From the NCBI RefSeq assembly GCF_030463565.1, contig NC_134643.1:10001-74000 (forward strand): a stretch of DNA of 64,000 nt, given 5' to 3'. The DNA is from Pelecanus crispus (taxonomy: Eukaryota; Chordata; Aves; Pelecaniformes; Pelecanidae). Position 1 is the stretch's first letter; every line of letters begins with the position of its first letter. Positions 45,656-60,100 of the stretch are shown here, one piece after another. Both the position numbers and the translations under genes were made by a program. Below the pieces are notes generated by a model. That model worked only from the letters and a program-made list of their open reading frames with translations. It was not told the origin of the DNA and searched no databases.

Positions 45656-46480
45656 GATCCTCCCTGAGCCTTCTCTTTGTTGTCCTTCACTGAATTTGCT
45701 CCAACAAGTTCCCACCTCTCTTGTTCTGGGAGCCCAGAACTGGACACAGGACTCCAGGTGTGGCCTCACAAGTGCTGAGTAGACAGGAAGGATCACCTTC
45801 CTCCTGGCAATGCTCCTAATGCAGCCCAGGATGCTGTTGGCCTGTGCCGTGAAGGTGCATTGATGGCTTATGGTCAGCTTGTTGTCCACCATGATCCCCA
45901 GGTCCTTCTCTGCAGAGCTGCATTCCAGCTGGTCTGCCTCCAGCATGTGCTGGTGCATGGGGTTATACTTCCCCAGGTGCAGGAGTTTGCATTTCCCTTT
46001 GTTGAACTTCATGAGGTTCCTGTTGGCCCATTTTCCCAGCCTGTCCAGGTCCCTCTGGATGGCAGCACACCCATTTATTGGGTATCAGCCACTCCTTCCA
46101 GTTTTGTGTCAGCTGCAAAGTTGCTGAGTGATATCAGCCAGCCACCTCTGCACGTCTGCGTGCATCCTATAAGGCCCTGTGGACTTGCGTATGACCAGTT
46201 TGTGCTCTCTGGCCTGGTCCTCTTCCACATAAGGTAAGTATTCTTTGCTCCAGACTTTCCATCAGGTGTTGGTGGACTGGGATTCCCGAAGCCTGGTCTT
46301 GCCACTAAAAACTGAGGGAAAGATGACAGTGAGTACCTCAGCCTCTTCTGTGATCAGGGCCCCTGCCACATTTAGCAGTGGGGCCCATGTTTTCCCTGGG
46401 CTTCCTTTTGCTGTTTCTATAATTGGCAGAATCACTATTAATTCCCCTTCACATCCCTTGCCATATTCAGCTCACCTGAG
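45656..46480 (-). mobile_element. CR1-type fragment (minus), tail-to-tail with the previous
   Basis: Minus-strand frame MKFNKGKCKLLHLGKYNP, SAEKDLGIMVDNKL and [18 protein letters not shown] is the CR1 C-terminal half. Further upstream (to ~46480) weaker CR1 similarity continues (SNFAADTKLEGVADT). It abuts the plus-strand fragment at 45656. Confidence 0.85.
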
Positions 46481-46489
46481 AATGTAATT

Positions 46490-48320
46490 TAAAAGTGAGT
46501 TCAAAAGATGTGAATCTATGGGACTTGAGTTCAGGTTATTAAACACAGGCCTGTGCAAATGGGTGCAGACAGGCCTCAGTTCCTCTGTTTGCGTTTTGAG
46601 GAGGCCAACAGTGAGCCAAGCCCAGCAAGGCATATTAGCTTGAGTTCAGTATCAGGTTAATGGAGCCAGCCTGGACAAAGGCCAGGGAATCTTTTCTCAA
46701 CATAGTCCCTATAAACATGTTCAAAATTGTAATGCCTGTAGCATGCAGGTATGTGCTGAGCCCCATACATATTTCTCATTACAATGGATGTCTGCAGATG
46801 CCTCGATTCTACTTTTTTCCGTATTTCTAATACCGCTTCTAATAATTCATTTATTAGTTCTATCAGTTGTAAATCATGTTATCTTATATTACCTCATGTC
46901 ACATCTCAACCACATATTGTGCATTTGTGACTTTAAGAAGCTGTGGCCTAATGCTCAATAGGAAGATCAGATCCATCCTCTTCAACTATTGGTGACAGTC
47001 AGAAAGAGGCATTTTTGCATTTGGATGACTTTTTTAAAATGTGCTTTTACCACTGCCAAGGCAGCAGGTTCTGTTCCTCATTGGAGCATTGTGTGCGGGT
47101 GGGGGTCGTTTACAAAACTGTAAATACTTTATTATTCCTATAATGAACCAGGGATTCCAGGTCTTTAAATGAATCTTCCATATTGCCAGCTTGGTGAACA
47201 GTTGATGTTGACAGAAGAAATTTCTCTAGCAGGAACTGTAAAACTATCTTATTCTGGAATTCCATGCCTCAGTCTCACCCAGGGCCAGCTGAGAAGTAAG
47301 CAAAGTACTAGTACTTTTTTCACTGGCTATTGTGTTGATACAGAATGTTTCTGACAGTATGCTTCTTGAGTAGTTTCATCCTCTAGACTGTCTTGAGGCC
47401 TGGCTTCTTGCCTCATGTCTTTTTGCTTCACTAACTGCTTCTCGAGCATTTTATTCTGTAGGTTGAAGAGACTAAGCTCATGCTATACAGCGTAAAAAAC
47501 CAGGGTATGTCTCTGCAAGAACAGGAGAAATCCAGTTTCCCGAACAGGGAAGACCTTTCACTTTTTATGCTTATTGCAAATGACTGACTGTAATAATCCC
47601 AAAGTGTACTGTGTAGGATGAAGAATGGGCTTATTTCTTTACTGTTGGATAAATTATTTTCTTTTTTTTTTCCTTCCCCCCACCCCCCCTCTCCATCAAG
47701 AGTCTTGGTTCATGCAACTTGTCAGTACCCAAGAGATAAAAAAGAATGGTGTGAAGGACCTCCGTATGACTGCTCTGCCTTGGAAACCTCTGTACTACTG
47801 ATTAAGCAGACCTATGAGCTACTTGGTGCATAAAAGAGGTTGGTGTTCACATGCCCTTTTCTGCTATTGATACTCTAATGTGCACTGTGACATTTTCTAC
47901 TTCTGCAAAATCAGATGGTTAGAAGGTGTACTGCTACAGAAAAATTATGCACTACTGTTCTCTCCATTGTCAATATTTGCACACTTCAAGTGGCAATCTA
48001 AGAGCAAAGATTTGCTTACTAAGATAAAGGAGGTCAGGAATGAGTGGATCACTGTAGCCAGCTGTAGAAGCCTACTTCTAGCTAAACAGAGACATCTTTT
48101 CATATTAAAAGATTCCATTTGATGGAGATAATTATTGTAATGTAAACTTGATCTTATGGCTAATGCAAGTTTGCCTAGTTTCAGTTTGCACTGTTGGAGC
48201 TGCTTCTATCTTTGTACAAACTATTTTACCATTTGCAGGCATCGACTTACAGTTGGGACAGATCTATAGCTTTTCTATTAAGACGTATGTCAAGTGTCAC
48301 ATGTGACCTTTCTTCACAGA
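46490..48320. other. GOLGB1 5' region, no exon seen
   Basis: A/T-rich unique-looking sequence. A short frame at 47618-47833 follows a T/C tract (47663-47698) ending in AAG, not AG at a convincing exon. I do not call it. Confidence 0.4.
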
Positions 48321-48874
48321 TGTCGTGGTTTAGCCCCAGCCAGCAACTAAGCACCACGCAGCTGCTCGCTCACTCCCCCTACCCCGATGGGATGGGGGAG
48401 AGAATCGGAGGAGTAAGAGTGAGAAACACTCCTGGGTTGAGATAAGAACAGTTTAATAATTGAAATAAAGTAAAATAGTAATGCTAATAGTAACAGTATA
48501 ATAATGATATACAAAGCAAGTGATGCACAATGCAATTGCTCACCACCCACCGACCAATACCCAGACAGTTCCCAAGCAGCGATCGCGGCTCCCCGGCCAA
48601 CCCCCCCCAGTTTATATACTGAGCATGACGTCACATGGTATGGAATAGCCCTTTGGTCGGTTTGGATCAACTATTCTGGCTGTGCCCCCTCCCAGTTTCT
48701 TGTGTACCTGGCAGAGCATGGGAAGCTGAAAAGTCCTTGACTGGCATAAGCACTACTTAGCAACAACTAAAACATCAGCGTGTTATCAGCATTCTTCTCC
48801 TACTAAATCCAAAACCCAGCACTATGCCTGCTACTAGGAAGAAAATTAACTCTATCCCAGCCGAAACCAGGACA
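48321..48874 (-). mobile_element. solo LTR, ERVL-like family, copy 3
   Basis: Starts TGTCGTGGTTTAGCCCC and ends GAAACCAGGACA, 554 bp. It is flanked by a perfect 5-bp duplication ACAGA (48316-48320 and 48875-48879). TATATAA is present in the minus sense. Confidence 0.95.
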
Positions 48875-48879
48875 ACAGA

Positions 48880-50320
48880 ATACTAGAATGATTTAGGTCT
48901 GAGGGACCTTGGGAGTTTATTTGGTCAAACCCTCTGCTCTTATCAAGGCTAACTTCAAAGTCAGATCAGGTTGCTACGAGCCTATTCCAGTATTTTTTTT
49001 TATTTTCCCTGTGCATATTTTTTTTTTCTGATTGAAATTTCTTATGCTGCAGCTTGTGTCCACTGCCTCATGTCCATCTGCTGTGCACCTCGTAAGAAGT
49101 GTCTGGCCCTATCTTTAATAGGCAATTATAGGGAAGACAGCAATTATACTCCCCCTCCTTACCTGCTGTTCTCCAGGCTGAACAAGCCCAGCATTCTTAG
49201 CTTCTCTTTATGTCTTGTAATCCAACCCCCAATCGTCCTGCGGGTTTTCTGCTATACTTGCTTCAGATTGTCCCTGTCATTTTTGTGTATCAGGGAGCTT
49301 GACAGTGGACACTGTACTTCAAATGTAGTCTTACAAGTGCTGAATAGAAGGGAGTAATTTCTTCCCTCAGCCGGCTGGCTGCAGTCTTACTAATACAACT
49401 CAGTATATAGTTGACCTTCTCTGCTGTGAGAGCACACTGCTGACTCATGTTGAGCTTATCTACCAGCATCCGTAGGTTGTCTTCTGCAACACGGTTTGTC
49501 CTGGTTTCGGCTGGGATAGAGTCAATTTTCTTCCTAGTAGCAGGCATAGTGCTGTGTTTTGGATTTAGTAGGAGAAGAATGTTGATAACACGCTGATGGT
49601 TTTAGTTGTTGCTAAGTACTGCTTATGCTAGTCAAGGACTTTTCAGCTTCCCATTCTCTGCCAGGTGCACAAGAAGCTGGGAGGGGGCACAGCCAGAATA
49701 GTTGATTCAAGCTGCCCCAAGGGCTATTCCATACCACATGACGTCATGCTTAGTATAGAAACTGGGGGGGGGTTGGCCAGGGAGCAGTGATCACTGCTCA
49801 GGAACTGTCTGGGTATTGGTCGGTGGGTGGTGAGCAATTGCATTGTGCATCACTTGCTTTGTATATTGTTGTTATTATTATCATTATTATATTATTATCA
49901 TTTTACCTTATTTCAATTATTGAACTGTTCTTATCTCAACCCAGGAGTGGGGTTTTTTTTCCACTCTTACTCCTCCGATTCTCTCCCCCATCCCATCGGG
50001 GTAGGGGGGAGCGAGTGAGCGGCTGCGTGGTGCTTAGTTGCTGGCTGGGGCTAAACCACAACACAGTTTTACAGCCAGTTGGTCCCCAGCCTGTACTACT
50101 GCATATGTTTGTTCCATTCCAGGTGTACGAGTCAGTGTTTGCCTTTTCTGAAATTCATGATGTTTCTATCCATCTATTTCTCCAGCCTGTTGAGATCCCT
50201 CTGGTTGGCAGCTCTATACTTTGGCTGATCAACTGCTCACTAGAGTTTGGTGAACTTATTGAGGTGGATTGTATCCCGTTGTCTGGGTTAATAATGGAGA
50301 ACTTAATCAGCCACTCTCCC
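48880..50320 (-). mobile_element. old CR1 interrupted by an LTR
   Basis: The tail-proximal part (48880-48970), the middle (49105-49496, with SAETRTN.., LRMLVDKLNMSQQCALTAEK and YSALVRLHLKYSV on the minus strand) and the upstream part (50064-50320, matching the CR1 region around CTCCAGCCTGTTGAGATCCC) form one diverged CR1. It is split by the LTR at 49497-50063. Many stops. Confidence 0.82.
49497..50063 (+). mobile_element. solo LTR, ERVL-like family, copy 4, nested in CR1
   Basis: Starts TGTCCTGGTTTCGGCTGGGA and ends CCACAACA, 567 bp. The flanks CGGTT and CAGTT are a 4-of-5 target duplication. The TATA box reads GTATAGAAAC rather than GTATATAAAC, shared only with copy 5. Confidence 0.94.
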
Positions 50321-51055
50321 CAAAATGGCAAATTACGTATTGCTGGTTGGTCCTGCTGCATTTTTCTGGTTCTTGACCTCCACTTGCTGGATCAGTTTGG
50401 CTCCTGAATTTCAAGAAAAGGAAAGAAGGTATGCTAAACAGCAGCCAGGGAACATATGCCTTCTCCAGACTATTTCCCTATGTCAAGGTCCTGTCCTGTC
50501 ATATCACATATGTGACATGCAGAGGTTTCATCATTTCTCTAATGTGACACACTTGCATCTACTTAGCAAATGTCAAGGCTGAGTTCACCATTCACACCAC
50601 TTATTAACAGAAGGCTTCTTTTATGTATTTACAGGTCATGTTTGGCCTGTAAAGAAGTGACTTCATTTAAAAATCACTCTTCTTTTGAGTAAACTGAACA
50701 GATCATGGTTCTGTAGTGTCATTGTTAAGAAAGATCAAGAATGAACTATCAGGGTGAATTGAAATCTGGTATAAAAATGTATTTTTCAGTCATACATGTA
50801 GAGTGGTGAAGGTATCTTTGCATGTCTTACACACCCTCTGCTTTTATGTTCAGAGAATCTGGCTGCTTTTGTTAACACGATCATTTCTTTATTCCTGAGG
50901 TTTTACTTTGACTTTTCTCTCTTGGCAGGGGAGATGTGTGCCCTGTAAGCCTGGTCATCTCTATGACATTAGAAATCATCATGAAGCGATGCTTATTCTT
51001 AGCAGTTTTGACTCTGTAACTGTATTCTGACTCTTTGTTTTGTTTTAGGCTGAAA

Positions 51056-51145
51056 ATGCTGAGCCGTTTGTCAGGTTTAGCAAGTACTGTTTTACAAGAG
51101 TTGTCAGGTGATGATGGAGACGCAGTTACTGAATCCTCTATTGCT
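51056..51145 (+). CDS. GOLGB1: GOLGB1 coding exon 1
   Basis: Thirty codons from the initiator to SSIA, donor GCT|GTAAGT, phase 0. The exon itself begins at 51049 with seven untranslated bases. The extreme N-terminus of giantin is cytoplasmic, so no signal peptide is expected and none is seen. Confidence 0.94.
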
Positions 51146-54100
51146 GTAAGTACAGTGTTATCTAAAGTCTTTCAGATCTTATTGAGAGTTATTTTGGGGA
51201 TTGTGAATCATTTGACTGCAGTGAGAACTGTTTCCTGCTTCTTCATTGCGGAGCACTAGGCTGAGCCGTCATTCCACTCTGCTTCTCCTATATTTCTGAC
51301 CTCTTAAGTCAGCACTTTGTGGGGCAGACCATAGTCTCCTTAGTTTCCACATCTCAAGGTGATCCTAGAAAACAAACTAGAATTAGGGTGAAGAAAGACT
51401 TTCAAGAGTACTAATGATTCTGTGTAGCAGAAAGGGGAGCTCTGCATGATTGGGTGACAGTGGAAGGCTTGATCTGTATGTTGCCCTTTGATACTTGAGA
51501 CAGTGGATGGTGTGTGAGTGGTAGAGTCTTTCCAGTGCCACTCATTTCAGATTTGCTGGTGTTGTGTTCAGCAAAGGTGCTCTTTTTTTTGTGTGTTGGC
51601 TCATGGGTATCCTGAGCTTTCCTCCTGGTTTCACCTAATTGTGGTTAGTTCTATAGGCTACACGAAATGCTTGCAAGGAACAGAGTGCAGCATTTAGGAT
51701 CGGAGCTGAAGATATGATTTGGATGCTATGCTGCAGTCTGTTTGGACTTTTCTCCTCCAGAGCACTCGTTTCACTGTTTCAGGTACAAGCTTTAGAGCCA
51801 GAAGCAGAGCGCATGGAGGAGGCACCTGAGGAGCTATTGGAGCGCCTAGCCCAAACAGAAAAACTAGTTGTTCAGCTGAAGGATTTGATCCGAGAGAAGG
51901 ATGACCTGCTCCAGCAAAAAGAAACACTACTCAAGGTATCATTTCTTTCACTGGGGACCTGGGAACAAGAGTAAAATGCTGCTTGAGCTTTCTGTGCAAG
52001 CCAGTCTCTGGTTTCTTTTTGAACATTTGAGACACCTGCACTACTAAATGCATCAATTCCAGAGAACTGATCTGAAGAATCCAAAGAATGGACCGTAACC
52101 CAAGAGGTGTAGGATAGCTTCTGTTCATTTTGCTTAGGGGTAATTCCTTCTAGAGTAGATAAGTTATATCCAAGCTATGTAGCATTTTGTCTTGGAGCTC
52201 TTCAAGGCCCGTGCAGATTCCTGGTGGCTCTAATAAGTACTAATATTTTTTGTGTGAGATTTTTCTTTCCCCACTTCAGAGTGTTTGAGACAAAGAGTAG
52301 GCTGTGCTGCAGTCACCCAGCAGTCCAGTGGTTTTATGGCACGTAACCAAAGATACATATTGCATACCTTGAGGCATGACATGAGAGAAAGTGCAGTTAC
52401 TTGAGACAGTGTTGAGGGACTGCATATAGTAGAGGAAGTTGAACTGAGTTTGTACTAACTGCTAGGAGAGGTTCCTTGAGTGATCTATCCCTTGAAGAGG
52501 AAGTACTAGAGCAGAATCTAACTATTTTGCTGTGTATAGTGTTTTGGAGCAAATTTGTTTCCTGGATGTGTTTTAATTAGCACTGTTACTGGGGAGGCAG
52601 GTCTGGGCAAAGAACGGCAGACTGACAAATTATGTAACTTTTCCAAGTGGTGCTTTCAGGGTGATAGCACTGGAATTTTAAGTGCATTCAGTTTGTATCC
52701 TTCTTTTACAGGAAGAGCGAGAGGCTGCAGATGCTAAGCTGATGAAGCTTAAACTTCAGGCCAAAGCCAGACTGACCTCTCTGAACAAACGCATTGAGGA
52801 GCTGACAGAGAAGGGATCACCATTGCCTGCACAGACCTTATCAGAAGAGCAAGTGTATCCCAAGGTAGGGAGAACAGGGCTACTTAAAAGATGTTAGCTT
52901 CTACTGATAATCTGGTGCCGCCCTACATTTTAGGTCCCAGTGAGCTAGCAGGTCCTATCTCTTTTGTTAGCAGGACATTCATAGTGAACAACTTGATCTC
53001 CTCAAGGGTATGGGCCAGTTTCACTTTGCATATCTTCATTAATCTGCTATAGCTAAGTTCTTTCCTGCAGAAATCACATGTCTATCTGAGCTGTAAGTTT
53101 CAAAACGTTATCTGTCATGTGAGTACAGCAAAGGAGAGGGAAGGTTGGCTAAATACAAGAACAAGGAGGTAGGGAGGTCATTAAAATTGAAAGGCAGTAA
53201 CTTAAATATTTAAAAAAAAAAAAAATCCAGCCATGTAGCTTCCTGTGCCACCACAAAGTTTTATGGTTAACAAGCCATAATTATGTAAAGCTAGGTAAAA
53301 AAATGAGGGGAAAGTGTCCTGTACCAAGACATTAAGTAAGCTATTAGCTACTAGCTAGAAAGTCCCATTGGAGCTGGTAATTTTTGAAAATTTAAAATTG
53401 TTCTGCTGACCACATAGTTTTCTTTAAAAAGGTAGTAATATTAGGCAACGGATATTGTGATAGAAGTCCAAACAGATTGCAGGACATCAGATGATGTTCA
53501 TTAAATCAGAGAAGATAAGGATTATTTGAAACATGGAAAAAAAAATTTAAAAGATTATAGGAAACATTAAAGGGTGAGTGTGAGAGCTGTCAGGTGAGAG
53601 GTGACTACTAATGGAGTAAAGACTGGTTCTGAGACTTGTGCTTACTATTTTTGATTGATGGCATCATAAGATCATAGAAATGTGCTACTGTAATTCACTT
53701 TACAGTACAATCTTGAGAATCTTTCTCAATGCAAAGCAGCATTTGGTTTTCATACAGGAAGAATCGGATGATCTTGAGGATTGATATAATAGAAAATTAA
53801 AGAAAAATTTACAAGTGCAAAATCAAGCACTTGTGGTATACTGCCACTGTATGCTGCAAGGCCATGAAAAAAATCCTCTGGCTGCAGAGGACAGAAAAGG
53901 CTCTGGAGGCTGTTTAGCTATGTCACTTTGCATTGTTGTCCTGCTGCTGAGGGTTTTTTTAGCTTATTTATATGTAGCGTGTGTAGGCCTGTGTGCTGTT
54001 ATGTTACTTTGTAGAAACTTGCTGTTATGGACTAATGAGTGTTCTTGCTTCCAAAATTCAGATTTATCAGTTGAAGAAGGCAAAATGAGAGAAAGCTCAT

Positions 54101-57100
54101 CATAAGTTAATCAGTGTGATGTAGATTTTTTTTACGTAAGGCAAACAGTTATCCTTCCAACTATTGTACTAAGAGTGGCAAGACCTCATGTGGAGTGTTG
54201 TCATGTTCAGTTCACTTGGAATTAGGAAAGATAAATTCTGAGAGCAGCAAAAGACTTTCCATTCTCCCATCATGTTAGTAGCTGTTTTTACTAGACACTC
54301 AAAATAGCTTGGTCAACCAGAGGTGGAGAGGAAACATAATTTCTTTCTATAGTTGTATGAGGAAGGTAAGCACCAAGAAAGTGGGAGTACTTTTAAAGTG
54401 AAAGGACAGTACTGACAGGTGAATGGATGAGTGTAAATTAGCCATTAAGAAAAATGGCCTTCTAATTAGAGGAATGAGGTCTTGATACAGTGTCCAGTGG
54501 AAATGGTGTGGACCAGAGCCTTATTTGTTTTGGGTTAGAACATCGTTTAAGAGAAATTATGTTAGGGCAGTTACCTGCAATATTATGTATTTGACCTAGA
54601 AAGCACTTTCTAGATACTTTCTTGTAAGGTTAGACCTACTGAGAAGCTACAGATTCCTTTATTTATAATTATTTCCCCAAGTAGATGCTGTCTTGAGTAA
54701 TGGTGATATTTCGTAGACAGATACGCTGCCATTTGAAGATGAAAAATTTAGGTTAGGGTTGTATGTTGTGTGGAGGTATTGAACGTTAGTTTAATAGTTC
54801 CCTTTTGGAAATCACAAAGGATAAATATAGCAAAGGGTTTTTATTCCTCAACATGAAATTGCTACTCTACCCTTAATTGGTTTAGTGGTGGACTTGGTAA
54901 TGTTAGGTTAATGGTTGGACTGGATGATCTAAAGGTCTTTTCCAACCTAAATGATTCTATGATTCTATGATGGGCGCCCCATGGGAAGGCTGTATTTTAA
55001 GTTTCTAATTGGTACTATTACTTTCTGGGCTTTTAAGAGAGTGCCTCATTTTCAGGAGAATAGAAATATTAGCTTCTATCTTTCTGTTAAGTAGTTGGTA
55101 TTTGTTTACAGAACAATTGAGGCTCCTCTTAAACTTTTAAAGTGGGTAAACACAAAATATGTTCAGATATAAAATGCAGACATTTTGGAAAAATGTGATA
55201 TTTGAAAGCTTGAGCTCTGGGAACTTGTGGCTGTGCTACTGTCCTTAATTGTGTCCTCCATGTAGTGGCCAGTGTGCAAGGACTCTGTCAGAAGCTTTTC
55301 CAAATCCAACTGTAAATATCAATCCTGAAAGCTAATCCCAAGTAAGCAACCTAATCCACCCATCTTTCCTCCCTAGCAACTGCTTTGCCCCAGCCTTAGA
55401 AATTATGTATGTCCCTGGCTTCTTAAAGCTTCCTGCACTTCTGTTGTTTCTTTTTTCTTCCCTGTTCTACTTCTAAGCTTAAGGGCAGTTAAAGCTTTTC
55501 TTGTCTGTCTATTCTACCTGCTTCCAAAGAGCTTCTCTGTAGGTGACACATCTTTTGAGGAAGAGTAGCTTCTTACTTATTCTTATTAGACTGACTTAAG
55601 TCCTTCTAAAAGCCTTCATCAATTTTTCAGAATGGGTTTAAAGGACATAAATACTCTGTAGACTCCATATGTTATTGGTGATCTTTGATCCAATAACTCT
55701 AACAAGGAAAAGGAAAGAGACGTTTTGTATATATTCAGTCAAAAATCTCCAGCACTAAGTGCTTGATGTAGTTGGGAGTGCTGAGACGGTAACAATAGAA
55801 GGGTGGTTTTCCTGCTTCTGAGTGACAGTGTTGATATGCTGGACCTAATATGTGACTGTCTTAAGTAGGTGCATAACTGGTATTAGAGAATTGCCTGCCA
55901 TACAGATGGTCTTTAAGAGACAAAAGAAGAGTGCAGGTGTAGTGTGCTAGTCTGTCTGAGTAGACATGGCCTAAGCACATGTTTTATGTGAAATGTTGTC
56001 TCAGTTTAAATTTCATGGTCATAAACAGAGGATTTTAGTGCCTCAGAGTGGAGTAGAACTGATAATTGTTTGCATGTTCCCTTTGCTTGTTTCTAACAGC
56101 TTCAATGCTATAAATCTCTTTAGTCTAAAGAGATTCCCATGGGCATTTTCTGTAGTCTAGAATGTTTAATGTCTGCCCCTTTGTCATGTGGAGAATATTC
56201 TTCTATTGCTAATTAAAAAATGTTTCATTTCTGGTATTAGAGAAATCTGTGAAATTAAAAAGCATCACAAATCAAGGTGGTCATATCATAGATTATGTAT
56301 TATATTTTACTTAATAATATGATTTACCTTAGTTTCTGTCATAATCATTCATGGATAATTAGCCATTCCAAAGTGATTTGACACTTCCCCAATTAAAGAC
56401 ATCTTGTGCATAACTACATAGAAATAGGGAGAATAGTTACTTAATGTAGGACAACTTCATGTAAAGAAACAAAGAAAATGTAAAGTTAAGAAATTAAGAA
56501 ATGTAGTAGAAATAAGTATCTGGTTAGGAGTCAAGAGTGCAGCAACATTCTAATTTTTTTTAATTGACTAGTAATACTGATCAGTTTACTTTCTTTTGTT
56601 TCTTTTCTTCCCACTTCTTTCCTCTTGCAATGTCAGAATAACCAAAATACAAGTGAAGGACATAGAGAGGAAGCCAGAGCATTAAAAGAGCAGCTGAGGG
56701 AGCGAGAGGAGACTGTTCAGGATCTGAAGGAACAGCTGGCTCTCACCAAAGTGAATATGAAAGATGCTGAAATCAAGTATGCAACACAGGTACAGAAAAA
56801 TTTTTCTGTTCATCCGTGTGTGTGTGTGTGTTTCCCACCCCACCACTTACACGAGCATGATAGAATAGAATAGTTCAGTTGGAAGGGACCTACAATGATC
56901 ATATAGTCTAACTATCTTACAATTGCAGGGCTGACCAAAAGTTAAAGCATGTTATTAAGGGCATTGTCCAAATGCCTCTTAAACACTGGCAGGCTTGGGG
57001 CATCGACCACCTCTCCAGGAAGCCTCTTCCAGTGTTTGACCACCCTCTTGGTAAAGAAATAATGTTGTCTGAACCTCCCCTGACGCAGCTTTGAACCATT

Positions 57101-60100
57101 CCCACATGTCTTGTCAATGGATAATTTAAGAGAGACAGTTGTTCCTGAGGCTCTCTGATCTGTGGTCCCACTGCAGTTGCTGGCACTTAAGTTCACTTGC
57201 TCTAATCTCTTCAGTTGCTGGTACCATGGACACACAGGCCTTTTGACCCACAGCCTGATTCCAGTTTACTAGCACTTAGACACCACCACCACCCCCCAAA
57301 TGCACACGGAATAAAGACCCTCTCCCACAATTAAAGAGTTAGAAATGGTGTTTAGTAAGAAGACAGGACAGACTGCTGATCAGGTGTAGGGCATGGCCAG
57401 ACAAGCATATTGAGCAGCCACTGTTTACACAACTGGCCTTTTTTGATTCCCTTACGCTCTTGTTTTTTCATTTTTGTTCCTCCCCAAATCACCTAGATCC
57501 ATCCATTTCCCTGCCTTTGGTTCCTCCTCTACACATTCCATAAGTCTTTTGCAATGCCCAAATGCTCTTCACCTGCATCTCATAATATATCCTATACCCC
57601 TAGGCAGTAACCACCCTTGGTGCAAAAGGTGGTCCGCAGTTAAATCATCTTAATGCGTTTCATACTTGGACAATGGGACTGATGGCTCTCTGAGGAGCGG
57701 GGGAACAGCCCCTGGAAGGCCCCGGACAGGGTGTCCCTTCCTCCGAGTCAGAATTCAGGTTCTTTCCTGCCTGCCATTGCTGTTCTGTGGTGGGCTTTGG
57801 AATAGCTGGGGCAGAGTATTCTTTCAGCTCCCAGTTGTGCCATTGCCTCTCTGCATTCTGCTGTGGATGTGCAGAGGAGCTTTCTGTCACATAATGTAAC
57901 AGCTGTTATGTTACATTGTATTTACTTATGGAAAGATTTTTGTGAATAGTCTGAATTGCAGGTTTAGCTTTTGATCTGGGAATTGGGCTGCATCCTATAC
58001 AAATGAAAACCCAGATGTTTTATGAACTTGTAATTATATAGTAATCATATATTTTATCATTATGCATATTTGTAGATTAGATTCTGTGGGTTTTGCTTTC
58101 TGGGATCTGAAATATTATCGGTTAATATATACCTATTAGTAGGATAAAGATACCATTTGACCAAGGTGACATACAGGATTATCAAGCTGAAGACTTCATC
58201 ACACACATGCTGGTGCATGTTGAAAGCAAGTCTGCATGTCTGTCAAGCTCATAACCTTCTTGGTTTTTTTTATTTTGTGGCTTATGTTTTCAGCTGAGCG
58301 CTCTGCAAGAAGTAATTCAGGAGAAGGAAGCTCTGCTAGCAGAGCAGATTCACCAGCACCAAGCGGAATTGCTCAAGATAGTGGCACAGTCAGATCTGGA
58401 AGTAGAGATGCAACAGGTATATTTGATATAATAATCTTATTATGGGAGGAGAAAGGAAAAGAAATTTTACCAGTCTGAAGATACCCTGAGAGAGCAGTTC
58501 TCATCAAAGTAACTCAGAAGGGGTGAGAAGAGATATGATTTGATTGTTTGGGCAGTTTTGGGATGCTAGTTTGGACTTTTAGAGTCCTAGCTTCAATCTG
58601 CTGATTTGCTATCAGTTGAAAAGAAAGAACAGTTAAAAAGAAGTATTAAATTATTGTGCTCCAGTTGCCTATTTGTGAAACAATGGTGAGCTCTTCCTAC
58701 TGTACCGGGACTCCAGAATAAGTGTCAACAAAAATGAAGTTATTCAGGCTATTAAAGTAACTGTGTTATGAAAACTTGGTGTATGGATGAAACCATGAAA
58801 TCTAGCCGCCTTATGTTAGCCTCCCAGATACTGGTATAGCACTGTCTCTCTCGCAGAACCTGCGTACACTTCAGAGAAAGCTAGAGGAGCAGGAAGCAGC
58901 TCTGCTAGGACGAACTCAGGTGGTAGAATTGCTGCAGCAGGAATTACGTACTGCTGAACAACAAAACCAGGTACCTTTTTGTGTTTTGCTTATTGCCTTA
59001 CTCTCCTGTGCAAGTGGTGGATGGGGCCTTTGTCAGTAGCTCAGAAGTTACCAGATTAACTTGTTTCTGGCACCAGGTTTTGAGCATGAAATCAGCTGGG
59101 GGGCTCCCTCAGGTCAGGCTTTAGAGCTGCAGGTCTGTATGCATAGTTTATAGTAGGTCCAGCCAAACAACAGGGATAGGGACGCTGCAGCAGCCATCTC
59201 TAGTGACCCAGATTCTGGGCAGGTGGACAGGGACAAAATCTATCCATACTCCACACTGCTGACTGATATATTCAAAGCCATCAAATTACACAATGCTTTG
59301 CCTAAGGCAAAAGTGCCTAACATGGTGCTGCTGTAGCTACGCTGTTTCTGGACTGCAGTATCCAGGCCAGATCAGAGCACATAAAGATATTCTTTGGTAT
59401 GTCTTGCTGAGAATTTGCTAATATGGTGACACAGCTTCTGGAGTGGTATTGGCTCTCACTTAATCATTTTGGAGTGTGAAGAGAATGAGATCAAGTTTGT
59501 GCATATATGACTATATATACATGTGCCCCTTGAGACAGGGTTTAGTATGCAATACCTTAAAGGGCTTGTTTGCAGATACAGGATGAGTGTATTTTTTCTT
59601 TCCAATATCTGAATTTCTGAAAATAATTCTCCATCCCTTTAAAAGAGATTTATACTGTATCAGTCTCATGTTAGTAGGCTGGACAATCTACAGCCAATCT
59701 AGTGCTGAACCTTGCTTTGTTAAGTTTTACACACATATGCATCACTCTGTCTTCTTTTCCCATGTGTCCCAGCCAGGCACAGTGGTGGGACTTCTTATTA
59801 CCAGGAAGAGGTGAAGAACCTCAGTGAGCTGACTTGTACTCGCTACTGATTACATTAAACACCAGGGTGTTTCATGGAATGGTGGCACGGATATCTTCAT
59901 GGCATGGTTGTTGGGGTCCCCTGACCCCTCCTCTGTGTCTTTGACTCCCCTCATGCACATTATATGGTCGGAGGGAGACCTTGGTACATGTATAAACCTG
60001 AGGCCATGTGGCTGAAGCTTCTCTTCCTACCCATAAAGAAAAGGGAGCTCCTCATCAGGCTCCTCCTGAAACTAGCTATGCTGACCATCCACAGGTCCAG

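Noticed and set aside
47618-47833. Possible extra GOLGB1 5' exon
   Set aside because: The polypyrimidine tract is there but the splice borders do not fit, and the known giantin start is encoded at 51056.
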